A DNA stretch of 64,000 nucleotides, from contig NZ_CP108430.1 in NCBI RefSeq assembly GCF_041435335.1, positions 8,900,001 through 8,964,000 of the forward strand. The letters are read 5' to 3'. The stretch's first letter is position 1; each line of letters begins with the position of its first letter. The notes beneath the pieces are model-generated. The model had not been told where the DNA came from, did not search any database, and saw only the letters and a program-made list of their open reading frames with translations. Both the position numbers and the translations under genes were made by a program. This document shows, one piece after another, positions 1 through 6,380 of this stretch. This DNA is from Streptomyces sp. NBC_01283 (lineage in GTDB: Bacteria > Actinomycetota > Actinomycetes > Streptomycetales > Streptomycetaceae).

Positions 1-325
1 CTGCCACGGTCTTGCCGTCCCGCAGCGCCAGTCGGCGCAGGTCGAGCAGCAGGTTCGTCCCCGAGCAATCGCAGAACGTCACTTCACTCAGATACAGGTC
101 GATGCCCTCGGCCGATCCGCTCAGGGCGTGGAGCAGGTCGGGCCGGAGCCGTTCGCCGGTTTCGAGGTCGAGTTCTCCGCGCACGATGACGCTCACCCGC
201 GTGCCGTCCGGCACGGTGTCGACCGTGGCCGGCAGCGGGAGCCGGGGCAGCGACGGGTGCGGGCCCCGTGGGTGCTCGGCGCCCTTCCCGGCGAGGGGCT
301 CTTCTGAGTGTGCAGGCTCCGGCAT
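1..325 (-). CDS. STAS-domain anti-sigma factor antagonist (partial, C-terminus outside window)
   Basis: Reading the minus strand from ATG at 325 gives MPEPAHSEEPLAGKG..., then a STAS fold with VSVIVRGELDLETGERL and DLYLSEVTFCDCSGTNLLL; the Ser in DCSG is where such proteins are normally phosphorylated by an RsbW-type kinase. AGGGAGAGG just before the ATG is a good ribosome site. The family works by partner switching: the unphosphorylated STAS protein binds a HATPase anti-sigma factor and frees a sigma factor. The gene runs off the left edge after about 108 codons, so downstream partners are not visible. It resembles the STAS protein at 27249-27776 (both have FCDC-[SA]-G). Divergent from the winged-helix gene at 455, with a palindrome between them. 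The family call is firm; the pathway is unknown. Confidence 0.82.
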   Translation of the reverse strand, partial: MPEPAHSEEPLAGKGAEHPRGPHPSLPRLPLPATVDTVPDGTRVSVIVRGELDLETGERLRPDLLHALSGSAEGIDLYLSEVTFCDCSGTNLLLDLRRLALRDGKTVA

Positions 326-408
326 GGCCTCTCCCTCTCGTGTTGCCTAGCGCCGCTCCCTAGGCTGCACTTCCCAGCACAAGCACGTCAACTAATACAT
401 GAAAAGGA

Positions 409-432
409 GTACGTGTTTTTGAAAACGTGTAC
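409..432. promoter_or_regulatory. Imperfect palindrome between divergent STAS and winged-helix genes
   Basis: GTAC-GT-GTTTT-TG-AAAAC-GT-GTAC: nine of twelve positions pair across the centre. It is an AT-rich island in very GC-rich DNA and lies 22 bases before the start of the winged-helix gene at 455 and 83 bases from the STAS start at 325. The position suits an operator for the winged-helix protein, possibly controlling both directions. This is inference; no family consensus was matched. Confidence 0.4.
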
Positions 433-454
433 GTTCGGTCGCTAGAGTTGTCGC

Positions 455-805
455 ATGGATGAAGTGCCCGAGCCCCACACCGGATGGACGTTCCTCACCA
501 ACCACGCGCGGGTCCTGGCGGCCATCGCCGACAACCGCAACGCCCGGATCCGGGATATCGCCGCGCACTGCCGGCTGACCGAACGTGCCGTTCAGAAGAT
601 CATTGCTGACCTTGAGCAGGGCGGTTACCTCTCCCACGTCCGGGAAGGGCGCGGCAACACCTACCGGATCGAGCCCGGTGAGGTGCTGCGCCACCCGGCG
701 GAGTCCGGCCTGGCCGTGGCCTCGCTCCTCTCCCTGTTGGCGCGGGACGAAGTCGGCCGCGCCACGTCTCCGGACGTCGATGAGCGGCGCCGCGCCAGCG
801 CGTGA
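455..805 (+). CDS. Winged helix-turn-helix transcriptional regulator (MarR-like)
   Basis: A 116-residue protein that is almost entirely one winged-helix DNA-binding domain (residues about 8-80): a first helix around NHARVLAAIADN, a helix-turn-helix in RIRDIAAHCRLTERAVQKIIADLEQGGYL, and a wing at REGRGNTYRI. There is no recognisable ligand-binding domain; the Ala/Arg-rich tail looks disordered. Small single-domain regulators of this type are common in Streptomyces and are often next to partner-switch genes. Being divergent from an STAS gene with a palindrome between fits local autoregulation. The fold call is strong; target and signal are unknown. Confidence 0.8.
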   Translation: MDEVPEPHTGWTFLTNHARVLAAIADNRNARIRDIAAHCRLTERAVQKIIADLEQGGYLSHVREGRGNTYRIEPGEVLRHPAESGLAVASLLSLLARDEVGRATSPDVDERRRASA

Positions 806-885
806 CGGGGGAGAGCGGAGAGTGCTGACGCTGCCGCCCCCCCCGGTTGTGACGAGGCCGCAGGGCCCCCTTGAGTGGTCGCCGG

Positions 886-1140
886 CTACCTCGGCGGTAC
901 GTGGGTGAAGTGCCGCCGTACGCCGTCCCTGGCGTCCGTGTCGAGGGAGAGGCGCCACTCCAGGCGTCCGCAGTCCGCGCAGACCAGCGCCGACACCGGC
1001 ACGGTCTTTCCGCGGAGCGCCCCGAACTTCAGCCGTACGTTCGGGTTGGCCTGTCCGAAGTAGGCCTGCCCTTCATACACTTCGCTGCCCCCGCAGCCGG
1101 TGCATACCCCGTGTGCCATGCCCATCCCCTGATCACCCAT
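886..1140 (-). CDS. Small zinc-ribbon protein of unknown function
   Basis: Encodes about 84 residues with two CxxC pairs, VCTGCGG near the start and VCADCGRL about 40 residues later. The spacing suits a four-Cys zinc ribbon. Between them is YFGQANPNVRLKFGALRGKTVPVSA; the C-terminus is basic. ATG 1140 was chosen because GGTGGAGG lies directly upstream, but GTG 1149 and ATG 1119 are also possible, the latter with GGGG at better spacing. No enzyme motif is visible. I do not recognise a named family. The Cys pattern and codon use make it a likely real gene. Confidence 0.6.
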   Translation of the reverse strand: MGDQGMGMAHGVCTGCGGSEVYEGQAYFGQANPNVRLKFGALRGKTVPVSALVCADCGRLEWRLSLDTDARDGVRRHFTHVPPR

Positions 1141-1239
1141 GGCCTCCACCCTAGGCCCGACGCGCGGGTCCCCAGTCCCTAGCCGTCGGCCCTGTGGTCG
1201 GTGACGTCACGATGGACTCCCGCGCATCTATGGCCGTAT

Positions 1240-1255
1240 TACTGACGCGTCAGTA
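1240..1255. promoter_or_regulatory. Perfect 16-bp palindrome upstream of secreted lipase
   Basis: TACTGACGCGTCAGTA reads the same on both strands. It ends 47 bases before the lipase ATG, where it would overlap a promoter. A second perfect palindrome, GTGACGTCAC, is at 1201-1210. Palindromes with a TGACG/CGTCA core are typical TetR-family operators in actinobacteria, but no TetR gene is adjacent, so the regulator would act in trans. Confidence 0.5.
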
Positions 1256-1302
1256 CGGTGCTGGCCAACCCCCTTTGCCCACAGGAGAGTTGGGAGAGCT
1301 GC

Positions 1303-2601
1303 ATGATGTCATCTTTACGCAGACGGCCGGTGGCCGCGGGTGCCGTTCTCGCGGTGGCGGTGCTCGGGCTTCCCGGGTCCGCCGCCGCGCAGAGCACCGG
1401 CGTCCCGGACAGTGCCCGGGACGCGACCCCCACGACCCGGCCCGCGGCGCAGTCCACCGGAAACGCCCCCAGCGCCGCGCAGCACGGCAGGGACAAGAAG
1501 CAGGGAAAGAAGAAGCCGGGGAAGAAGACCGGCCCCGGCGCGATCCTCACCTCGAAGCCCTCCTCCTTCCAGTACACGCCGGGCGTTCCGACTCCCACCA
1601 AGGCTTGGAAGATCACCTACCGGTCGACCTCCGCCGACGGACGGCGCAACGCGGTCTCCGGAACTGTGATCGTTCCCGACGACGGCAGGACCACCCCACG
1701 TCCACTGATCACCTACGCCGTCGGCACGGTCGGCCTCGGTGACAAGTGCGCGCCGTCCGCCGGATTCCCGGGCGGTACGACGGCGGAGGCGCCCCTCGTC
1801 AATGCCGCGTTGGTACGGGGATACGCCGTCGTCGTCACCGACTACGAGGGCCTCGGCACCCCGGGCGACCACACCTACATGGTCGCCAAGGCGCAGGGAA
1901 GCGCTGTCCTCGACGCGGCGCGCGCGGCCCAGCGGCATCCGGAGGCGGCGAAGTACGGCGTCTCCGCGAAGGCACCCGTCGGGATCATGGGCTACTCGCA
2001 GGGCGGCGGAGCCAGCGCGAAGGCCGCCGAGATGGCCGCGACCTACGCTCCCGAGCTGAAGGTCAAGGGAACGGCGAGCGGCGGCGTCCCGGCCGATCTC
2101 GACAAGGTCGCCGAATCATTGGAGGGCGGGGACAGCGCCGGCTATCTGCTGATGTCCGCCGTCGGTCAGAACGCAGCCCAGCCGAACCTGGCGCTCAACA
2201 AGTACCTCAACAAGGAGGGCCGCAAGCTCGCCGAGGTGGTGCGGACCGAGTGCGTCGGTACGGTCCTGGAGGCAGGGCGGGGCAAGGCGATCGAGGACGT
2301 CACCACGTCCAACCCGCTGGACCGGCCGAACTGGCAGAAGGCCATCGCCAAGCAACTGATCGGCACCAAGCGCCCGTCGGCGCCGACGTTCCTGTACCAC
2401 GGCGACGCGGACGAGACGATCCCCTACGCGGTCGGCCAGAAGCTGCGGGCCGACTGGTGCGCCAGGGGAACCGCCGTGGAGTGGCGGTCCTTCGCCGGGC
2501 AGTCGCATGTGGGGACGGCAATTCAGGGCAACGGCCCAGCACTTGAATGGCTCGGCCGCCGCTTCGCGGGCGAACCCACATCAGGCAACTGCGGCACCTG
2601 A
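1303..2601 (+). CDS. Secreted lipase/esterase, alpha/beta-hydrolase (Lip family)
   Basis: A 432-residue exported hydrolase. Start ATG 1303 is chosen over the upstream in-frame codon because GGGAGAG sits just before it and the protein then opens with a signal peptide: basic SLRRR, a hydrophobic AAGAVLAVAVLGLPG core and an AAA cleavage region near residue 30. A Lys-rich low-complexity linker (about 60-80) precedes the hydrolase fold. The catalytic triad is visible: Ser232 in GYSQGG, Asp370 in HGDADETIPY, His402 in GQSHVG. This layout matches secretory lipases acting on extracellular lipid or aromatic esters. It is monocistronic, ends in a hairpin shared with the convergent hxlR-type gene, and a palindrome upstream suggests repression. 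Substrate cannot be read from sequence. Confidence 0.85.
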   Translation: MMSSLRRRPVAAGAVLAVAVLGLPGSAAAQSTGVPDSARDATPTTRPAAQSTGNAPSAAQHGRDKKQGKKKPGKKTGPGAILTSKPSSFQYTPGVPTPTKAWKITYRSTSADGRRNAVSGTVIVPDDGRTTPRPLITYAVGTVGLGDKCAPSAGFPGGTTAEAPLVNAALVRGYAVVVTDYEGLGTPGDHTYMVAKAQGSAVLDAARAAQRHPEAAKYGVSAKAPVGIMGYSQGGGASAKAAEMAATYAPELKVKGTASGGVPADLDKVAESLEGGDSAGYLLMSAVGQNAAQPNLALNKYLNKEGRKLAEVVRTECVGTVLEAGRGKAIEDVTTSNPLDRPNWQKAIAKQLIGTKRPSAPTFLYHGDADETIPYAVGQKLRADWCARGTAVEWRSFAGQSHVGTAIQGNGPALEWLGRRFAGEPTSGNCGT

Positions 2602-2624
2602 TTCCAGGGCCACGCACCCAGCCG

Positions 2625-2654
2625 CTTCGCCGCCAGCCATGAACGGCGGCGAAG
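2625..2654. terminator. Hairpin between convergent lipase and HxlR genes
   Basis: CTTCGCCGCC (2625-2634) pairs perfectly with GGCGGCGAAG (2645-2654) around a 10-base loop, with a G-T and C-G pair extending the base. There is no T tract. Its place between two convergent genes fits a bidirectional terminator. Confidence 0.55.
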
Positions 2655-2695
2655 TGGTGCCGATGCCTGATGGGCGTCTTGTCGCGGGCCTCGAA

Positions 2696-3067
2696 CTACC
2701 CCGCGTTCCGCGTCGGTAGCCGTTCCGTGATGCGGTCGAACAAGTTCGTCAGTGGCTCGCTGACGTACTGGCCGAACTCGGTCAGACCATAGGTGACCTG
2801 GGGTGGTGTCGTCGGCTCCACCTCGCGCCAGACCATGCCGTCCAGGACCAGCGCGCGCAGGGTCTGGGCGAGCATCTTCTCGCTGATGCCCCGGATGCCG
2901 TCACGCAGCTCGTAGAACCGAAGGTCGTTGCTCCGCAAGGAGATCAGCACCCAGATGCCCCACTTGCTGGTCACGTGGTCGACCACGTCACGCGCGGGGC
3001 AGTCGGTGTGAAACACCTCATACCGAGTGCTCGCCTCGGCCTGCGTCAGCTGCACACCTTCATCCAT
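2696..3067 (-). CDS. HxlR-family transcriptional regulator
   Basis: A 123-residue winged-helix protein with the HxlR hallmark CPARDVVDHVTSKWGIWVLISL near residues 23-44, then LRFYELRDGIRGISEKMLAQTLRALVLDGMV (recognition region) and a wing before YGLTEFGQYV. The single Cys in DCPARD is the position that senses oxidants or reactive electrophiles in HypR/YodB-type members. The gene is divergent from an NmrA-like NAD(P)H-binding protein; divergent HxlR-oxidoreductase pairs are very common and the regulator usually represses the neighbour. Two palindromes in the 92-base gap are candidate sites. Family assignment firm; signal inferred. Confidence 0.88.
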   Translation of the reverse strand: MDEGVQLTQAEASTRYEVFHTDCPARDVVDHVTSKWGIWVLISLRSNDLRFYELRDGIRGISEKMLAQTLRALVLDGMVWREVEPTTPPQVTYGLTEFGQYVSEPLTNLFDRITERLPTRNAG

Positions 3068-3077
3068 GTCCGGAGCT

Positions 3078-3108
3078 TACCCATAGGTATGCCCTTACGG
3101 AAAGTAAG
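3078..3108. promoter_or_regulatory. Two tandem palindromes, likely HxlR operators
   Basis: TACC-CATA-GGTA at 3078-3089 and CTTAC-GGAAA-GTAAG at 3094-3108 lie side by side in the gap between the divergent HxlR and NmrA-like genes. The shared TAC/GTA cores resemble HxlR-type operators. Binding here would cover promoters in both directions. Confidence 0.5.
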
Positions 3109-3159
3109 CCCGGCTCCTAGCGTCAACTTCCGCAGTGCACAACGGACTAGGAGCTGAAC

Positions 3160-3999
3160 ATGATCGTGGTTACCGGAGCTACCGGAAACGTGGGCCGTCC
3201 CCTGACGCAGGCCTTGGTCGAGGCGGGCGAGCAGGTGACGGCGGTGTCGCGGCACGCGGCGGCTGTGCCGGACGGAGTCCGGCATGTGGCGGCCGACCTG
3301 ACCGAAGTGGGAAGCGTTACCACCGCGTTGGACGGGGCGAAAGGACTGTTCCTCTTGCTGTCCGGCGACCTGCACGCCCCCGGAGCCACTCCTGCCGACC
3401 TCATCGGCCTGGCCGCGGCCCGCGGGGTCCGCCGAGTCGTCCTGCTGTCCTCGCAGGGCGTGACGACCAGGCCGCTCGGCCCATCGCGGGTCGCGATGCG
3501 CGCGGTCGAGGACGCGTTGCGCGAGTCAGGCCTGGACTGGGCCGTCCTGCGACCGGGCGGCTTCGCGTCCAACGCCTTGGGCTGGGCGGAGGCCGTCCGC
3601 ACGCAAGGCGCGGTCGCCGCGCCCTTCGGCGACTTGGGCGTGCCGGTCATCGACCCGGCGGACATCGCAGAGGTCGCGGCGGCCTGCCTGCTGGACGACC
3701 GGCACAACGGCGGGGTGTACGAGCTGACCGGGCCGGAGGTGATCACGCCGCGTCAGCAGGCGGAGGCGATCGCCGCCGCGCTCGGCTCGTCCGTACGGTT
3801 CCACGAACTCACCCGCGACGAGGCCAAGGCCGCGATGACCCGCTTCGTGCCGGCGGAACTCGCCGACGACACCCTGGACATCATCTCCGGCCCGAACCCG
3901 GCCGAACTGCGGATCAGCCCGGACGTGGAACGAGTACTCGGCCGCGCCCCGCACCCCTTCAAGGACTGGGTCGACCGCAACATCGCCGCTTTCCGCTGA
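3160..3999 (+). CDS. NmrA-like NAD(P)H-binding oxidoreductase (atypical SDR)
   Basis: A 279-residue Rossmann protein starting MIVVTGATGNVGRPL, the GxxGxxG dinucleotide-binding motif of atypical short-chain dehydrogenases of the NmrA/QorB/AzoR-like group. A later WAVLRPGGFASNALGW stretch and a C-terminal YELTGPEVITPRQQAEAI region also match that group. GGAG lies eight bases before the ATG. Members either reduce quinones or azo compounds or act as redox sensors without catalysis; the sequence does not decide. The divergent HxlR gene makes induction by oxidative or electrophile stress the most likely control. A sirtuin gene follows after 60 bases but may be separate. Confidence 0.82.
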   Translation: MIVVTGATGNVGRPLTQALVEAGEQVTAVSRHAAAVPDGVRHVAADLTEVGSVTTALDGAKGLFLLLSGDLHAPGATPADLIGLAAARGVRRVVLLSSQGVTTRPLGPSRVAMRAVEDALRESGLDWAVLRPGGFASNALGWAEAVRTQGAVAAPFGDLGVPVIDPADIAEVAAACLLDDRHNGGVYELTGPEVITPRQQAEAIAAALGSSVRFHELTRDEAKAAMTRFVPAELADDTLDIISGPNPAELRISPDVERVLGRAPHPFKDWVDRNIAAFR

Positions 4000-4059
4000 G
4001 GCACAGCTCAGCAGAAGCACCAGGGTGGTCTCGCGCGCCGGAAACGTAAGCTTGCGGGC

Positions 4060-4953
4060 ATGCGGACGCGACCCACCTTGACCTGGGAGCCCACCGGCGG
4101 CTCGCTCCCGGCCTCGACCGACCTCACACCGGTCGTCGAGGCGGTGCGGGCGGGCGGGGTCGCGGTGCTCAGCGGCGCCGGGCTGTCCACCGAGTCAGGC
4201 ATCCCGGACTACCGAGGGGAGCACGGCTCCCTGCGGCGGCACACTCCCATGACGTACCAGGAGTTTGTCGGCGCGGAGCAGGCACGGCAGCGGTACTGGG
4301 CCCGCAGCCAGCTGGGGTGGCGGGCCATGACGACGGCTCGCCCCAACGCCGGCCATCGGGCCGTGACCGCGCTGGCCGAAGCAGGCCTCGTCACCGGCGT
4401 GATCACACAGAACGTCGACGGGCTGCAGCAGGCCGCCGGGGCCCCGGACGTCATCGAGCTCCACGGGGCCCTGAGCCGGGTGGTCTGCCTGGACTGTGGG
4501 AACGGCATCACCCGCGCGGAGCTCGACCGAAGGCTGCGGGAGATCAACCCCGGGTTTGAGGCCGCCGCCGAGCGCTACCGTGCGGCGCGGGTCAATCCGG
4601 ACGGTGACGTGGAACTGCCCGACGAGGCGGTCCGCGAGTTCCGGGTGGTGTCCTGCTCGGCCTGCGGCAACGGGATGCTCAAGCCGGACGTCGTCTTCTT
4701 CGGCGAGAACGTGCCCCCCGAGCGGGTCGCGGCGTGCCGGCGCCTCGTGGAGGAGGCCGAGGCCCTGCTCGTGCTCGGCTCCTCCCTCACCGTCATGTCC
4801 GGGCTGCGTTTCGTGCGCCAGGCGGCGCAGGCGGGCACACCGGTCCTGATCGTCAACCAGGGCGCGACCCGAGGTGACCGCTGGGCCACCCAGCGTGTCG
4901 GGCTACCGCTCGGGGACGCGCTGAGCGCCCTCGTGGCGCAGGTGTGCCCCTGA
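4060..4953 (+). CDS. Sir2-family NAD-dependent protein deacylase
   Basis: A 297-residue sirtuin. The NAD-binding motif VLSGAGLSTESGIPDYRG is at about residues 37-54, QNVDGLQ follows, and the catalytic base is His135 in ELHGAL. A zinc module is present, with Cys pairs in CLDCGN and CSACGN. KPDVVFFGENVP and LVLGSSLTVMSG are the remaining conserved blocks. It removes acyl groups from lysines using NAD+, giving O-acyl-ADP-ribose and nicotinamide. The N-terminal 25 residues (before TDLTPVVEAV) extend beyond the usual core. It is followed by a strong hairpin, so probably monocistronic. No target is suggested by context. High confidence in family. Confidence 0.92.
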   Translation: MRTRPTLTWEPTGGSLPASTDLTPVVEAVRAGGVAVLSGAGLSTESGIPDYRGEHGSLRRHTPMTYQEFVGAEQARQRYWARSQLGWRAMTTARPNAGHRAVTALAEAGLVTGVITQNVDGLQQAAGAPDVIELHGALSRVVCLDCGNGITRAELDRRLREINPGFEAAAERYRAARVNPDGDVELPDEAVREFRVVSCSACGNGMLKPDVVFFGENVPPERVAACRRLVEEAEALLVLGSSLTVMSGLRFVRQAAQAGTPVLIVNQGATRGDRWATQRVGLPLGDALSALVAQVCP

Positions 4954-5018
4954 AGCTGTCCTTCGGGTTCGGAAGAGCTTCCGGATCGGGCTGAGCCGTA
5001 CGGTCCGGGCAGACGAAA

Positions 5019-5050
5019 GCCCCGGCTGGACGGGGGAGACCAGCCGGGGC
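5019..5050 (+). terminator. Strong GC hairpin after the sirtuin gene
   Basis: GCCCCGGCTGG (5019-5029) and CCAGCCGGGGC (5040-5050) form a perfect 11-bp stem with a 10-base loop, 66 bases after the sirtuin stop. No T tract follows, which is common for Streptomyces terminators. Confidence 0.7.
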
Positions 5051-5096
5051 AGACGGTGGTGGCACGCGGAGGGCGGTCGCCTCTCGGCGAGTGGCT

Positions 5097-5175
5097 CCAT
5101 GGGGCTTCAGCCGAACGATCGTCCCCATGGGCTATGTGTGGGCCCGGGGACACTGTCCCCTCCGCAGCCACATAG
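5097..5175. repeat. Nested inverted repeats between convergent sirtuin and ywiC
   Basis: In the 314-base gap without a gene (4954-5267) three further dyads occur: CCATGGGG (5097-5104) with CCCCATGG (5123-5130); CTATGTG (5132-5138) with CACATAG (5169-5175); and inside that, GGGGACA-C-TGTCCCC (5146-5160). The last two could fold into one two-tier hairpin. They may terminate the minus-strand ywiC transcript, or the near-perfect inner palindrome could be a protein site. I saw nothing else in this gap. Confidence 0.45.
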
Positions 5176-5267
5176 AGAAGAACGGCGGGCCCTCCTGCTT
5201 TGTTCCGGCCTTCTCTCCGCTTGCCGGGTGAGGCGGGCCACACCGGCCTGCTTCGCGGTCACCCACG

Positions 5268-6014
5268 CTAGGCCGCGACGAGCGTCCCGAGCAGGGTGAG
5301 CGACAGGACCACCTCCACGGCTCCGATCACCGGGGCCCGTACAGCGCCGCGCGTCGGCATCCACACGGCCCGCAGGAAGCAGACGCCGAAGAAGGCCACT
5401 GTCGGCACGGGCAGGTGCAGGCCGTACGCCGCTGCCACCGCGCCGCCGTGCCAGAGGGCGGATGCCCAGCGGTACCGGGAGCTGCCCCGCTCCCGGATCA
5501 TCGTCTTGACATAGAGGACCGTGCCGGCGAAGTAGAGCAGGCAGGCGAGCGCCGGGCGCCACGCGTCGCCCAGACCGCCGCCCAGGAGAAGCGCGACCGG
5601 GAGCATGCCGCAGGCGGGGACCACCGCGGCGATCCCATTCGGCAGAGCCCGCTCGCGGTTGCGCCACGCGTACGCGCAATTGACGGCGACGAACGGCACC
5701 GCGCAGGCTCCGGCCGACAGCAGCCACGGCGCGTGGACGACCAGTACCGCGGCGAGCGGCAGGAGGGCGAGGCCGAAGACCCGGGCAGGGAGCGCGTGCC
5801 GCCGGGCGGCCCGGGGGTTGCGGGAGTGCCGCCGCAGCCGCAGCCACTGCTGGGTGTGGAAGGAGGCGAGATAGCCCAGCAGCCAGGCGAGCAGCAGGAC
5901 GGCGTGCCAGGGGGTGGGCGTACCGAGGAACATCCCGGTGAGGAACGGTACGACGAGCATCGCCCAGGCCCCGTGCTGATTGGGCAGCCAGCGTCGGACG
6001 GCACGCGATGCCAT
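5268..6014 (-). CDS. YwiC-like integral membrane protein
   Basis: A 248-residue polytopic protein with roughly seven or eight hydrophobic segments. It opens with WLPNQHGAWAMLVVPFLTG, the hallmark NQHGAWAM motif of YwiC-like proteins, and has SFHTQQWLRLRR in the first cytoplasmic loop. In Bacillus subtilis ywiC lies beside the narGHJI/fnr region, and here it is divergent from narG, which supports the assignment. Its biochemical role is unproven; the HGAW motif and loop basic residues suggest a membrane transferase or assembly factor, but this is speculation. The 366-base gap to narG holds candidate hypoxia-type boxes that could control both. Confidence 0.82.
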   Translation of the reverse strand: MASRAVRRWLPNQHGAWAMLVVPFLTGMFLGTPTPWHAVLLLAWLLGYLASFHTQQWLRLRRHSRNPRAARRHALPARVFGLALLPLAAVLVVHAPWLLSAGACAVPFVAVNCAYAWRNRERALPNGIAAVVPACGMLPVALLLGGGLGDAWRPALACLLYFAGTVLYVKTMIRERGSSRYRWASALWHGGAVAAAYGLHLPVPTVAFFGVCFLRAVWMPTRGAVRAPVIGAVEVVLSLTLLGTLVAA

Positions 6015-6149
6015 GACACCCCCTTCCCGACTCCGAGGATTCCCGGCTCGGCGGGCTCAAGGCTTCTCGGAATCTTTGCTTCCTGGACTGCTGCCCAGCC
6101 TGGCAGCCGACTCGCCCCGCGGTTGCAGTCGTTGGTCCCGTCCCCGGCA

Positions 6150-6263
6150 GGCATAGGTCCCCAGCACCAGGCTCTCCCGGCCAACTTGCCGCCGACGGAG
6201 GCCGCCTGGGTGGGCGGCACGGACAAGTACGGGCCTTGGTCCCGCCCTCATGGGACCTATGCC
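6150..6263. promoter_or_regulatory. Candidate DevR/OsdR-type boxes in the ywiC-narG intergenic region
   Basis: The 366-base gap 6015-6380 has no gene. It contains GGCATAGGTCCC at 6150-6161 and its exact reverse complement GGGACCTATGCC at 6252-6263, with GGGCCTTGGTCCC at 6231-6243 between. The GGGAC half sites resemble the DevR/DosR box (GGGACTTNNGNCCC), known to control hypoxia and nitrate genes in actinobacteria. GGTCCC and GGGACC at 6238-6257 also form a 6-bp dyad. The match is partial, so the regulator is inferred. AGGAG before GTG 6381 is the narG ribosome site. Confidence 0.5.
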
Positions 6264-6380
6264 GTGAAATGACCGAAGACCGCCCACATAGTGTCATTGC
6301 GTACCGATGTTCGTAGCGGTGCTCGCGCCATATCGGGCGCCGTGGCGCGCCCGATCCGTCGATGTCCATGAGGAGTCCGG

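Noticed and set aside
392..958. Minus-strand open frame of 188 codons over the winged-helix gene
   Set aside because: It is antisense to a clear winged-helix protein, has no motif, and reads as Arg/Gly/Val-rich shadow sequence typical of high-GC DNA.
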